Shown piece after piece: positions 45,414 through 56,966 of a DNA stretch of 64,000 bases. The stretch covers positions 4,836,001 to 4,900,000 of the forward strand of contig JALGAS010000001.1 of assembly GCA_023078685.1 (NCBI GenBank), given 5' to 3'. Below the pieces are notes generated by a model. That model saw only the letters and a program-made list of their open reading frames with translations. It was not told the origin of the DNA and did not search any database. Position numbers and translations under genes: made by a program. The DNA is from Neopestalotiopsis rosae (taxonomy: Eukaryota; Ascomycota; Sordariomycetes; Amphisphaeriales; Sporocadaceae). The number at the start of each line of letters is the position of its first letter. The first letter of the stretch is position 1.

Positions 45414-48224
45414 CTACACTCCTCTCTCCTGCAACGCCGATCGCAAAGTCGCCGAAAAGTCTTTTACGTGATCTGGTCCAATCATTGTATAATGTGCACC
45501 ACCGACCTCATGGAACCGCGGCTCAGTTGTGCAAAAGTCTCTCCATCTGCTCAGGTGGATGTTTACCCATTCCTCCCTGTTTGGAGCAGCAGCCTTGAGC
45601 GGGGTAGCGTAGAAGATATCCAGGCAAGACACATCTCCAGTGGGATCATAGTCCGTGGCCATGTGTGGCAAGTCGTATGCCACATTTGTCCAGCGGATCA
45701 AACCGGCCCGATCAAGGCCGAGCTCTGCCAAACGATTCACATCTGCGATTTCGAGTATATATGTCAGTGCATCGTCACGGCTCATTTCGCGGTATTCGCC
45801 CTCTTCAATCTTTTCTGCGTCAGCCTCCGTCGTCAAGCTCAGAAAGTATGCCAAGTGTAGCAGACAATTATTCCACACGAGTTGTCTCATGCGGGTCTTG
45901 ATATGCGGCGGGAGGTTCAAGCTACCAAGAAAGCGGACCGTGCCAGGTCCATCGATTGCCTCGAGCTTCTTGGTCATCTCGAAGGCCAGCATCGTTCCAT
46001 AGCTGTACCCAGCGAGTGCGTATGGCCCCTGTGGTTGCCGCTGTCGAATCGCAGCGATGTATGTGTCGACAGTTTCCTCGATCGATTGGAACCGCTCCTG
46101 GCCCGGTTCGAAGCCTTTTGCACGGAATGCATAGACAGGCCTATCGTCACTTGCAAGATGCTGCGCCAGTCCAACAAACACGAGGACTTCACCGATCCCG
46201 GGGTGAACAAGCCAGAGAGGCGTTTTCTTTCCAGTAGCATTGAGAACAACGACAGGCTCATAGTTTGAAACGGCTGCAGCACTTAACGAAGTATCGGTGC
46301 CGTTCAACCCAAGCGCACTGGCCAAGGCTGATGGAGTAGGATGTCGCATGAGTGTTGTTATGGGTACGCTCGTCCCAAATTCTTTATCGATGCGAAGTTT
46401 GAGTCGGATCACATCGATAGAGCTCAAACCAAGCTCAAATATAGACGTTTTGTATCCAATTGTACTCTGTTCAACTGTACTGAGCTCTGCGAGAAGTCGT
46501 ATGAGAATCGCTTCTGCAATGCTAGTCTCTCTGTCCAGCGCGCCGTTGAGCTTCTGTCGACAATCCTTGACCCGGTTAAGGTGCAGTTCAACGTCCGTAG
46601 CAAAAGTCTTAGACTCAAATAGTGTTGCCATTTTGGTGCGTGAAATTTTGCTCAGGGCTGACATAGGTATGAGTGGTGCGGATTCTTTGCTGATAGAAAA
46701 CACGAGCGGACTGGCTCCCACTTGCAGTTGGCATACCTGAATCGCGAGGTGCTCAATTTCCAGCACTTCGTCAGGCGGCATGTCCCAGTCATGTGGGACA
46801 TAAGCGATTGTCACCTGTTCGGTGTGCGCTGTTCTGGATGCAAAGACGACTACACGCGCGACACGATTAGACAAGGCCTGGTCAAGAGCAGTCTGTATCG
46901 TAGACAGGGCGAATTTTGCCCCGTTGATATTCACGACATCTTTTACACGGCCGACGAGACTCAAACAACCCTGATCATCAATCATTGCCTGGTCGCCTGT
47001 TCGGAACCATCCATCCGGCGTGAATGCTCCCGCCGTAGCCACGGCATTGCGGTAATAGCCTTTGAACACCACATCTCCGCGGATCTCGAGATAGCCTAGC
47101 TCGTTGGGCATGGCAAGTTGCATATCATGTTCGGGGAGTGTGACACGCATTTCAATGCCATTCATGCATCTCCCCAAGGACGCAGTAGTTCGACCTCTTC
47201 TGATATCGTAATCCGGACACTGTAAATTGAAGATGGCTCCAGCACAGGTTTCTGTCATCCCGAATCCAGTCGCGATCACGTTTCGTGGTGCACCATACTT
47301 ATGTAGCAAGGTTGCGGCTTTGAGGCAAGTATCGACGTCGTTGTCCTCCCCACCGGATGTGAGTAGAGACAAGTTTGAGAGATCCCATTTCTCATGTTCT
47401 GAGCACTTTTGTGTCGCTGTCACAAGTTTCGCGAGGAAGAATCCTGGTGCAAAGGACCGCGATACTTTGTGTTGATGAAGCAGTGACAAAAACGTCGTTG
47501 GTGAAGAAACAACGTCCGCTGCGTGGACGTGAATTTGGTCAACACCCAGCCAGAGCGCCTGTATATGGATCTCCACCAAGCTTGCGACATGGTCAAGTCC
47601 TATCCAATTGAGTAACGGTAGATCACCTTTCGGAGGGCGGATGGCAGCCTTTCCTGCAACTGCGGCTAGGATCTGGTGATGAGAAAGAGACACTGCCTTG
47701 GGGGCACCAGTGCTGCCTGACGTCAACATCAGCACAGCTGTATCTCGTCCTTGATGGAAGTGGCAGTGGCTCTCCAGCTGCTGAGTTGGTTTGTTGAGGC
47801 TCTGCATACGATCGACTTTGTGTACGTGCATTCCATGTTGTGTATCAAATACACTACTCAAGTCGCTCGTCGTAATGCAGATAGGTCGATTTAGTAGTTC
47901 CGACAGTCCGGCAACATGTTCTCGATTATGATTCACGTTACCCGATGGACCTAGTACCAGTGGGAGTGCATTGGCTAAAAGAATCGACCAAAACCAGATG
48001 ATTGTGTCAACATGTGTGTCGAGGTTCAAGATGATTGGACAATTTTCTTGGAAACCGGCGAACTTTTGTATGACACGACTGTTCTGTTTCGCGAGAGCAT
48101 GGAGGTCTTTGTACGAAAGGGAAAGGTGGTCATTGATGTTTCCCAAGGTGTAACATATAACAGCTCCTGGGCCGGCTTGCGCTCTGTCTTGGAGAAGATC
48201 TTGAAGTGAATTCCAGGATTTCAT
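45414..48224 (-). CDS. NRPS-like synthetase, adenylation-thiolation-thioesterase (arylpyruvate-condensing type)
   Basis: A single exon of 936 residues, the usual size of fungal A-T-TE enzymes such as TdiA, MicA or atromentin synthetases. Those activate and dimerise aryl-2-oxo acids. The A domain shows A3 LMLTSGSTGAPKAV (about 165-178), LNWIGLDHVASLVEIH (typical of this subgroup), A5 GFGMTETCAG, A7 DGWFRTGDQ, A8 GRVKDVVNINGAK, and A10 LSKISRTKM with the catalytic Lys. The carrier domain has ELGLSSIDVI with the phosphopantetheine Ser. The TE has PLWLVHPG, nucleophile elbow GYSYGTM and catalytic His in GGAHYTMI (about 911). No condensation or reductase domain is present. Substrate (phenyl-, hydroxyphenyl- or indolepyruvate) cannot be assigned. 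It is divergent from an O-methyltransferase across a motif-rich promoter. Confidence 0.92.
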   Translation of the reverse strand: MKSWNSLQDLLQDRAQAGPGAVICYTLGNINDHLSLSYKDLHALAKQNSRVIQKFAGFQENCPIILNLDTHVDTIIWFWSILLANALPLVLGPSGNVNHNREHVAGLSELLNRPICITTSDLSSVFDTQHGMHVHKVDRMQSLNKPTQQLESHCHFHQGRDTAVLMLTSGSTGAPKAVSLSHHQILAAVAGKAAIRPPKGDLPLLNWIGLDHVASLVEIHIQALWLGVDQIHVHAADVVSSPTTFLSLLHQHKVSRSFAPGFFLAKLVTATQKCSEHEKWDLSNLSLLTSGGEDNDVDTCLKAATLLHKYGAPRNVIATGFGMTETCAGAIFNLQCPDYDIRRGRTTASLGRCMNGIEMRVTLPEHDMQLAMPNELGYLEIRGDVVFKGYYRNAVATAGAFTPDGWFRTGDQAMIDDQGCLSLVGRVKDVVNINGAKFALSTIQTALDQALSNRVARVVVFASRTAHTEQVTIAYVPHDWDMPPDEVLEIEHLAIQVCQLQVGASPLVFSISKESAPLIPMSALSKISRTKMATLFESKTFATDVELHLNRVKDCRQKLNGALDRETSIAEAILIRLLAELSTVEQSTIGYKTSIFELGLSSIDVIRLKLRIDKEFGTSVPITTLMRHPTPSALASALGLNGTDTSLSAAAVSNYEPVVVLNATGKKTPLWLVHPGIGEVLVFVGLAQHLASDDRPVYAFRAKGFEPGQERFQSIEETVDTYIAAIRQRQPQGPYALAGYSYGTMLAFEMTKKLEAIDGPGTVRFLGSLNLPPHIKTRMRQLVWNNCLLHLAYFLSLTTEADAEKIEEGEYREMSRDDALTYILEIADVNRLAELGLDRAGLIRWTNVAYDLPHMATDYDPTGDVSCLDIFYATPLKAAAPNREEWVNIHLSRWRDFCTTEPRFHEVGGAHYTMIGPDHVKDFSATLRSALQERGV

Positions 48225-49007
48225 GATGTGTCTTGTGCTTGGTGCTTGAACTAATCTCCGATAGAAAATATGAAGAACTTTGGGGTGTGCATAGTTGTGC
48301 TACGGCCATAAGACCAAGAGAATAAATAAATAATGCCGTGGGAGTGAATGACTCTTGTAAGTACTTTGTCACTTGCGTGCGTAATCTAGAACTTTACATA
48401 GTGCCTGTTCTCAAGTTGACACGGTGATGGAGCGGTCACTTTCATTATATACACACCCCAAGTAGAAACCTCCAAAAATGTGTCGTTTGAGTGCCGATCG
48501 CACATCTGAGTGTGATGTATTGATGCACCTTGTATTTACTTTACGTTGTTACTTGCCCAGAAGGACGTTCGTGTAAGGCTATGCCCGTTGTACGCAAGCC
48601 CGCGGCAACAGCGGAACGAATAGTTGGTCGCGGACAGCCGGCACCAAGCCGGCACCCTTGACAAATTGGTACCAAAGTACCAAAGTCTTTGTTTGTGTGC
48701 TTGCGAGCCTGCTTTACCAAGACTGATCTGCATAGTGTCACCATACATTTTCTTTTTTTGTAAACGGGCCGCCCCCTCCCACTTGTGGTCATGTTTTCCC
48801 CCCTTGTGGACAACCCAGCGCGCTTGACACATTCTCCGCAGTCAATTCCCCTTATAACCGAGGGCTGCAAATTCTCGACAGCCTTCAGATCCCGTTACCT
48901 AGTTGCTATTTCTTCGACTAGTTTCCCTGTCGATGCCCCATCCTACTCGCAAGTTCTTTGCAATAGTAAATCTTTTCCGCGCACGTGCAATATTCTGAAG
49001 AGCCACC
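48225..49007. other. Bidirectional promoter, synthetase/O-methyltransferase 1
   Basis: 783 bp between divergent starts. Holds the repeated elements listed at 48636-48684. A TATATA lies near 48444. No gene is supported. Confidence 0.6.
48636..48684. promoter_or_regulatory. Repeated elements in the synthetase promoter, incl. CAAAGTACC
   Basis: AGCCGGCACC occurs twice in tandem at about 48636-48656. TACCAAAG also occurs twice (48670-48685). The second block contains CAAAGTACC at 48673-48681, a 9-mer that recurs in the promoters of O-methyltransferase 2 and the reductase. Candidate sites for a cluster regulator; binding is inferred. Confidence 0.5.
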
Positions 49008-50577
49008 ATGTCTTCCGATTCACCAGTATCCCATCTTGCCAACTTAGCAACTTCGCTACTGCAGGCCATAACCAAGTTAGAGAAGGTCCTAGAGACACAA
49101 GGCATTCCCTCTCCATCTTTTGATGAGGATGCTCCTCCACTTCTTCCAAAAGAAGCCATCAGTGTCAGAGATCTAGCCATTGATCATGCTGCCGAGATCC
49201 AGGACTTGCTCCAAGGTCCTTTGGACTTGATATATCGACATGGTTCAGTAAGTAATTTTCCCATCCTTTGTTGAAAGTTAGGAGATCTTTTAACAGTGTG
49301 AAAAATACGAGCATGGTAATGATGCTAACCAAAGTATTCAGTTCAACAATTGTGTATCTCTACAGGCAATCTCGCGTTTCAAGATGGCCAGTTTGGTACC
49401 AGCGGGAGGCCAGACCACGTACGCCAACATTGCCAAGGAGACTGGCCTTGATGAGAGGTCGGTGCGTCGAGTCATTAGGCACGCCATTGCAATGAGAATT
49501 TTCCGCGAGCCAGAGCCCGGTGTGGTAGCTCACACACAGGCTTCCAAGGCACTGACAAACCCTATTGCAAATGACTGGGTGAACTGTGGAACAGAGGAGA
49601 TGTGGCCTGCTTCTTCCAAGGTATGTAATGGGCTCCTTTAATAACTGCCATCCTTCTTGTTGAAGCCCAACAGACTAATTGCTCATTTCCTAGATGGTTG
49701 AAGCTATGGAAAAATGGCCTGGCTCCCAAGAACCGGACCAGACGGTGAGTTTCCAATAGTTCATTGCTATAAGGAAGAATTAGAGAAACGACGGGAAGCC
49801 ACTGACACCATATTCAGGGATTCTCTCTCGCAAATGGCAACGGCGGGAGCATCTACCAGGTCATTTCGGGAAGCCCTGAGCGGGCCAATCGATTCTCGAA
49901 TAACATGAAGGCGTACATGTTGATGCAGGAGTACAACGCATCCCATGTTGTCAACGGTTATGACTGGGACTCTTTGGGCCAGGCTCAGCTTGTTGATGTC
50001 GGAGGTGGCGCAGGCCATGTCACCATGGAGCTTGCCAAGCACTTCCCCAAGCTCTCCATTGTCGTGCAAGACATGGAGAAAATGGTTGAGCAGGAGAGCT
50101 CCCGCATTCCAGCTGAACTCACAGGGAGGTTCAAGTACATGGTCCATGACATGTTTGCGCCGCAGACCGTTGAAGCCGACGTGTACTTCTTTCGCTGGGT
50201 TTTCCACAACTGGTCGGACAAGTACTGCGCTTTGATCATCAAGGCCCTAATACCAGTACTGAAGCCAGGAGCCAAGATCATTCTAAATGAAACTTGTATG
50301 CCAGAGCCGGGCGCTATTGCACATTGGAGAGAAAAATATCTGCGGTAAGTGCTAAGTAAGGGGATCTGGATTCGTGCTCTGTTTGCTAACTCTGAGTGAC
50401 GTATGCAGCTCGTTTGACTTAATCATGGGCGCTGGCTTCTCGGCTCTTGAGCGGAGCATTGACGAATGGAAAACGCTGTTCGCAGCAGTCGACCCCCGAT
50501 TCAAATTCAAGCGAGTGAATGAATCAGAAGAGGCGGCACTCGCTATCATTGAGTTCGTCTGGGATACGGAGGAGTAG
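49008..50577 (+). CDS. O-methyltransferase 1 (SAM-dependent, family 2)
   Basis: Five exons, 49008-49247, 49342-49620, 49694-49744, 49818-50344 and 50409-50577, give 421 residues, normal for fungal O-methyltransferases. The N-terminal part is the winged-helix dimerisation domain (TTYANIAKETGLDERSVRRVIRHA). The SAM-binding glycine loop is LVDVGGGAGHVTMELAK, followed by VVQDMEKM. The catalytic His lies in FRWVFHNWSDKY; plant and fungal relatives have HDW, here HNW. The C-terminal helix follows in LIMGAGFSALERS. Exon 3 is only 51 nt and was recognised by frame. The likely role is methylation of a phenolic or enolic hydroxyl on the synthetase product. Cytosolic; divergent from the synthetase. Confidence 0.9.
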
Positions 50578-51422
50578 CTCTGAGTGGGTTAATGCAATGT
50601 TTCAAGATAGATGCCGGTGAACCCCCACCTCATAGGATCAGGCTGTGATTTCCACAGACCAAAATTGATATGAGAATTGTTATCTTGTCACCTGCGTCTA
50701 AGTGCGAAAATTGTGACCAACTGTTGATGATCATCTACCTGCCTGTCTCCATCTTGGCTTCTCCAAATGCTGTCAGGGTATCATTCCGCCCCCACCTCCC
50801 CACCTCCTGTAAAAAGACATTTCGTGGTGCAGATCTATTACTTCCTGGGACATGCTTTCACAGAGACAGCCAGCCAGCCTTTGTAATATTGCTACCCTGG
50901 AAACTTCAACATCCGGCGGCTGCAGCCCTGCACAAGTGCGGCGTAGTTCTTACTGCGGCAATATCCTAGGTTGTTGGCGTGCATTTAGCTGTTTAACGTA
51001 GATATGCGGCCCGGATCCAATTTATTCAAAATAATCAGCGATCAGGCATGGTGAGGTGTTATCTGCAAGGACACCGTTTGGAGCCTGTATTCGTGGTCAT
51101 CCTTCTTTTCTATGCAACGGTTGCATCGGACTTGGATCCGGCATACACCGGTTGCCGCTACAGCCTGCAGGATGCTCCTCGTAACAGCCATCCATGTTTT
51201 TCCAACAACGCCGAGCATGGATCTTGATATGTGTTTACGCATGATGATCCTGCGTGACCTACCGCGTGTACAAATTCTTGGCATAAGCTGGACAGTGGTA
51301 GACACTTGGCAAGTCTGATAAACCGGTTTTCATTCCCATCTTCTTTTCCTTTTCTTACTCATGTCAATAGCTCTATGTTTGTCACTCTGTCGGCAAAAGA
51401 AACTCAGCTGGAACCTCGAAAC
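50578..51422. other. Intergenic
   Basis: Terminator side of O-methyltransferase 1 and promoter of the Pth11-like receptor. No gene or shared motif is seen. Confidence 0.5.
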
Positions 51423-52775
51423 ATGTCAGATCTTGATCCATTTGTCATCGCGCTTTTCGGTCCTCCACCACCGGATGTCGATTTGACAGAAAGCACTCAA
51501 ACGAGAAACGACATCATCACGGCTGTCTTTCTTGCATGTGCCATCCTCTCAGTCCTGGCACGGTGGGCAGCAAGGAGAGTCAGTCATGTTCCTTTACGGG
51601 CAGATGACTATGCTATCTTTACAGCACTGGTATGATCCAACTTCACCAACGAGCAATAGCTTTTTGTCTAATTCGATACAGATTCTGTGCATTACGACTG
51701 CGATAGTAAACTTCATGTGTAAGTCACGATATCTCTCCAGTTTTGATTCGAATTTACTACTGACAGTGTTAGTTGGTCCGGCTGGATCTGGCCATCATGT
51801 GTGGACATTGACAAAGGATATAATGATAGGCGGTTTCAAGGTAAATCCATATCCGAGTCATTTCCTGCAGGCTGAGTACGAACATTACAACAGTTAAGCT
51901 TCGTGTACACGCTCATTTGGGTGTTGTCGGTATCCGTGACGAAGCTATCGATTGTCTTACTCTACCGACGCATCTTCGCTGTCCAAAAGTCGAGGTTCAG
52001 GATGTGGCTTGATTGTCTCTCTGGGATTCTCATTTGCCAGACAATTGCCGTAACAGTGGGTGATTTGACAGTCTGTAGACCAGTGGACTATCTTTGGAAC
52101 AGACTCGATCCCAACGCCCGCGGGACTTGTTTCAACCAAAGTCTGTTTCTGTTAATATCCGGAGTAATCAACGCTTGTCTCGATATTATAATTCTCATCA
52201 CTCCTATTCCCAGCATTTTCAAATTGACCTTGTCCACCAAAAAGAAGGCAGGAATTTGTGGAATGATGTTACTCGGCTGTCTGTAAGTTGAATCAATTCC
52301 TCAAGGGCAGACATGACCTAACTCACCAAGGGTTTGCATCGCCTCATGGATCCGGGTTTACTACCTCTCTCAAGGTCCCAACACCCGCGATCCGACTTGG
52401 CTGGCCGGAGAAACGGCAACCTGGTCGTCTATAGAGACATCACTAGGCATAGTGTCTGCTTGTTTGCCTGTAATGCGGCCAATCTACCTCAAAGCTCGGA
52501 CCAATCTTTCTTCATATACTTGGAGTGGGACAAGATCGTCGTCCAGACCGTCCAAGAAAGGCTATGGAAGTTCAACAGGCAACTCACGTTCTGAAGGACA
52601 AATCAAAGGTCCGGGATTACGACTCGGCCCTTTGAGAAACGATGCGGAACATAGAGAATCAGACGACGCCATCAATCTCACCAACATCATTTCTGGAGGT
52701 CCATCTGCTAGTAATATCGGTGGGGATCGTATCGTTGTACAGTCTGAAGTAAGACAGGGGCACGACTATGTGTAG
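51423..52775 (+). CDS. Pth11-like integral membrane receptor (rhodopsin fold)
   Basis: Five exons, 51423-51629, 51682-51718, 51767-51840, 51894-52282 and 52331-52775, give 383 residues. Seven hydrophobic helices are expected. Helix 1 is in IITAVFLACAILSVLARW. The conserved RVSHVPLRADDYAI loop follows, then a short second exon LCITTAIVNFM, and GHHVWTL. Further helices are in LSFVYTLIWVLSVSVTKLSIVLLYRRIF, ILICQTIAVTVGDLTVCRPVDYLW, FLLISGVINACLDIIILITPIP and GMMLLGCLVCIASWIRVYYL. The C-terminal tail is Ser/Thr-rich and cytosolic. This rhodopsin-domain family is often expanded in fungi and some members sense surfaces or hosts. Its place between the two methyltransferases may be coincidental; no biosynthetic role is evident. 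Confidence 0.88.
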
Positions 52776-53783
52776 ATCGGGCTTTGAGTAGCATATAGTC
52801 GTTTCTTTATACGTGAAGATCTGTACTTGCATGATTTCTCATGATCTTAAAACGCTCTGTATTGATTGACACAGCATTGCCGTGGCATTCACGCGGTACC
52901 TAACGCTGAGCTTTGAACACGGAAAACCATCATGTCGTTTTAATGTATTCGTGACCTTAATGCATACCTAGAGAAAACCAAGTCACAATGCGCGCAATTG
53001 AATACGGTGCACGGAGCTTACTGTTTTCTAGAAGTGGTAAGTATGCGACGAGAGGAAGTTCGAACTCTGCTGGCCAGAACGACCAGTGATGGGAGCATGA
53101 CATTCCACAAGACCCCTGTAGAATGCCAATGGCAAATTTAGCCCCCGCTCAGACCAAGAGGGTAAGACTCATGCAGTCAGATTCACACATTCTCACCACA
53201 TGCCGAGCTTCATTGATTGCCGTTCACTTCCAGGGAAGTTAGCGCTTTATGGGTCGCGTTCATTGGATCCCGAGTAACAGGGCATGCATGATGAATATGC
53301 GGGAAGCATTTCAATGCGTCACTGTACGGATTGCGCTCGGGTCTTATGGGCAGCCATCACATTCTAGTACATCAAATTATAGTGGACAGCACAGCTGATA
53401 ACAAGCCATTCCAGTGGGACTATGGTGGTTGCGAAAGTGGGGTTCACGTAGGGTATGCAACCTTGGCACTATTTGACAAAGATTATGTTCATCACGTTGG
53501 CGACAGTGATGCATGTGCGTTTGGTGACAAAGGATGAAATCCTGGGCATATAGGCTTGGAAATTTTCGGTACTTTGAGAGACATTGCGGTACTTGGCATC
53601 ACTTGAACCCGGGGCGCGGAGTTCCTCGCGCATTTGCCGCTGCACAATCGAAGCCCATCATCTACGTGCTTTGATTATTTCTATATTAAAACGACAGCGG
53701 AGAGAAAAAAAACATAAGCAACGCAATAGATTTATGGTTTCAACCTCTGAAAGAAGACATTACTTGGTCTTGGCGTCACAAAG
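52776..53783. other. Intergenic, promoter of O-methyltransferase 2
   Basis: About 1 kb without a supported gene. Holds the GGTACTT elements listed at 53567-53596. Confidence 0.55.
53567..53596. promoter_or_regulatory. GGTACTTTG element and partial copy upstream of O-methyltransferase 2
   Basis: GGTACTTTG (53568-53576) is the exact reverse complement of CAAAGTACC at 48673 and 56712. A second partial copy CGGTACTTGG follows at 53587-53596. Both lie about 190-220 bp before the start codon. Binding is inferred. Confidence 0.5.
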
Positions 53784-55219
53784 ATGGATGCACTCACGCT
53801 CCAAATCACAGCACTGGCTGAGGCAAGCGACGTGTCCGGTCGCCGCAAGATCATGGATTCATTGCACCACTTGGCGTATTCTATGGAGACACCTGAAGAA
53901 ACCAGAGACCGTGTCGGGTTTTTGGTAAGAATCCATGTCCATGCCCTAGAAACATTTATTATTGGGTCGACGTGTGAGCTCACCAAACTTTGAAGCACCT
54001 GCAAACAGCAATCGTGAAGATTGGGTTCGACCTAGGTCTTTTCAAATATCTAGCTGAGGCGGAAAAGATTGTGACTGTGGACGATGCAACCCAGAATACC
54101 GGCAGTGAGAGGGACCTGTTAGGTATGACGCTTTCCAGAATCAATACCTGCAGATCTGATTTAAGGGGAGACTAATGTTGTATACAGTTAGGATTCTAAG
54201 ATGTCTTGCTGCTCATGGAATTGTCGACGAAGTCGGCAAAGATCAGTATCGAGCCAACAGGATAACGCATAACCTAGCAACAAAGGTAGCAGAGGCTGGC
54301 ATATGCCATTGGTACGTTCCCATCAGCTTCCTTCACTATAGTTCAGAGTATAGAATTTATTCTGACTTGGGAAAACCACTCCTCCAGGTTCGGCACGGTT
54401 GCGCCCCAGTACCAAGAACTCCCTGCCTTACTACGCAAAACCAAATACAAAAGTCCTATTGACGAGACGCATACGGCATTTCATGAGGCGTGGCATACTT
54501 CCTTGAGCCCCTTTGCCTGGTTTGGGGGCCACCCCGAGCTCCTCCGTCACTTCAATGACTACATGGCTACCCGGGCACAACCTCAACACTCTTGGCTTCA
54601 GGTGTACCCGGTCCGGGAAGAAATATCTGGATGTTCCCCGGATAGACCAATTTATGTCAACATTGGCGGCGGTGTTGGACATCAATGTGCGGAGTTCATA
54701 AATCAATTCCCCGACTTGCCAGGTAAGGTTGTTTTGCAGGACTTGCCGCATTCAATCGCGCACGCATTGAACACGCCTGGAGTCGAGAATATGTCCCATG
54801 ATTTCTTCCAACCACAACCCGTGCATGGTAAGTTCACATTGTTCCGTCAGACATCGAACATATCCTCTAGACTCATTGACTGACCTGATCGGAATTTCCT
54901 AGGAGCGAAAGTGTATTATCTGCGATCGGTACTTCATGATCACCCCAAGGATAAGGTCTCACAGATCATTCAAAATGTAAAGGCCGCCATGGCTTCAGAC
55001 TCTATATTGCTTCTGGATGAGATAATTCTCCCCGAGACTGGGGTGAACGCGTTTGTGTCAGCATTGGATTTGTCCATGTTGACAGCCTTTGCCAGTATGG
55101 AGCGAACAGAGGCCCAGTGGAGGGACATTCTGGCCGAAGAAGGGCTTGTGTTGAGAAATACTCATATATACAATCCTCTCATCTATGAGGGCGTTTTAGA
55201 TGTGCGGCTTCCTTCCTGA
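53784..55219 (+). CDS. O-methyltransferase 2 (SAM-dependent, family 2)
   Basis: Five exons, 53784-53924, 53996-54122, 54188-54311, 54388-54827 and 54903-55219, give 382 residues. The N-terminal winged-helix part has VRILRCLAAHGIVDEVG. The SAM glycine loop reads YVNIGGGVGHQCAEF, with Asn where most relatives have Asp. VVLQDLPHSI follows, and the catalytic His-Asp is in LRSVLHDHP. LLLDEIILPETG and the C-terminal dimer helices complete the fold. All introns are GT-AG. It probably methylates a hydroxyl of the same product as O-methyltransferase 1, at another position. The promoter carries the GGTACTTTG element. Confidence 0.9.
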
Positions 55220-56966
55220 TATGTGGATTTACGCAATCGGACCACAGAGCTTGAGTTTTGAGTTCAGTTCTCGATTCAGGGCCTTTCCTCGGGGAGCCTG
55301 CGTATTGGATGTTGTTTAGTATTTCAATTCATATCACTGAGATCACGAACTACGTAAACCATGAAAATCTCTCGGTGACCATTCAACCGGCGTGCGATAG
55401 TTGAAGTGGACAAAGTGACTGATGAACCTCATTATCTGGACACTGTCCCAACCCGCAGTTCATCGAAATCTTGTTCCTTGGATAATTATGTACCTAGCTA
55501 GCGATGAATTTTCTCGAAGTTCAGTCATGTATACTCTTGTACCTATCCCACTCTTTACCTACCATTACTGGAAAGAAAGGTTCTTTGTCGCAAAGTGCAG
55601 GGAAATTGGCAAATTGGTGTTTGGGTGCGGCGCAGTTGGTTCAGCTCATTCAGCAGCGTATCTGAAAGTCGGAGTGCTGCTCCGCCTTGGGCTGCTGGAA
55701 TTTCCACTTGAGCTGCCGCTTTCTGCTGCAACAAGACGGCGAAGTAGATAACAAATGTCTTGCATTGCCATGGGGCCGTGAGAACGACAGTATTCTTTTC
55801 AAATGGTGTGCAGCCGTATGTGGAGCGTTCCATTGCCCGGCCGTGGTGACAGGCGCTTGACAGCCCTAAAGCCGATGCAAGTAAGACACTGTAGTCTGCC
55901 GCTGGCCCGATCCGCTACCTGCTGCAGTAGCTACGGTCTTATCCGCAGCCCTACCGCACTCACCTGCATGCGATGGGTGACTGCACAAATCACTGAGGTA
56001 TCTGCCAATGATTGCCTGATCCGAAGAATGACCTTCGCACAATGGCCCCTATTGCATTTTGTAATCGAGATCGTTTCTCGGGCAGCAATAATCCATTGCG
56101 GAGATCCATCGCTCAAACAAGCAAGACCGTCTGCACCAAGACGAGGACTTCTTACCAATATATGCTGATACTCGAGACCTTGGTAATCCACCTGCAGTAC
56201 GCACCATGCGCTGGCCAATCGCACATCTGCCGATGCTCGTTTTCCTACATTGAAGCAACGAACGGCCCCCACCGAATGTTGATCGGCGAATCGTCATAAA
56301 CATAACAAAACAAGCAAGATCTTAGCAGGTGCCCAGCCTAATACACGATGACTGCATATGGAGGAGCTGTTTTTGGGGGAGGGGATTTGTGATCTAGAGT
56401 CTAGAGCCTGCATACCCCTCAGCTTGGGGCGCTGCGGGCCCTGTAAGCACATACGCAAGTCTTCCCTTGACGGTAACCGGTATGCAGCACTCCCTGCTCC
56501 TGCGCGTTACCACCCCGCGAAGAGCCAATGAATTTGAGAGGGAAACCGGCAGAGCGTCCGTTGGTATCAAAATCGTCATAGGCGAGGTTTTTTCTTGCCA
56601 ACCAACAGTGCTTGGTAGCAACGCAGCTGGATCAAGACAAGATCACTGCAAGTGAGGGGTGCGTTACGGCGCGTGAATGCGGCTCAGCCGTCCGGGCCGC
56701 ACAACAGGGCCCAAAGTACCCTGCCGGAGCAGCCATACCCCAAACCCCGAAAGGGCTGGACCGGTGTGGTCCTAGCCATGAGCTCCATATATCGGACACT
56801 GTGCTTGATTGTCGACGTGAATGCATATGATCCAGTTAGCCATATGCAGTCTTGCCAACGCACAATTCCCATACACTCACATGTTGAGGGATCCTAACCC
56901 ACAAATCTTCCTTTCTGCGCGATCATCATTTCCACTTTGAAATTTTCCCATCCTGCCAAACTCATT
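55220..56966. other. Intergenic
   Basis: About 1.75 kb with overlapping short frames on both strands but no recognisable protein. Contains CAAAGTACC at 56712-56720, about 250 bp before the reductase start. Probably spacer and promoter. Confidence 0.55.
56712..56720 (+). promoter_or_regulatory. CAAAGTACC element upstream of the reductase
   Basis: Exact copy of the 9-mer in the synthetase/O-methyltransferase 1 promoter (48673-48681) and, inverted, of 53568-53576. It sits about 247 bp upstream of ATG 56967. Binding is inferred. Confidence 0.5.

Noticed and set aside
55422..56303. Overlapping open frames between methyltransferase 2 and the reductase
   Set aside because: Frames exist on both strands with no motif, signal peptide or splice partners; probably chance.
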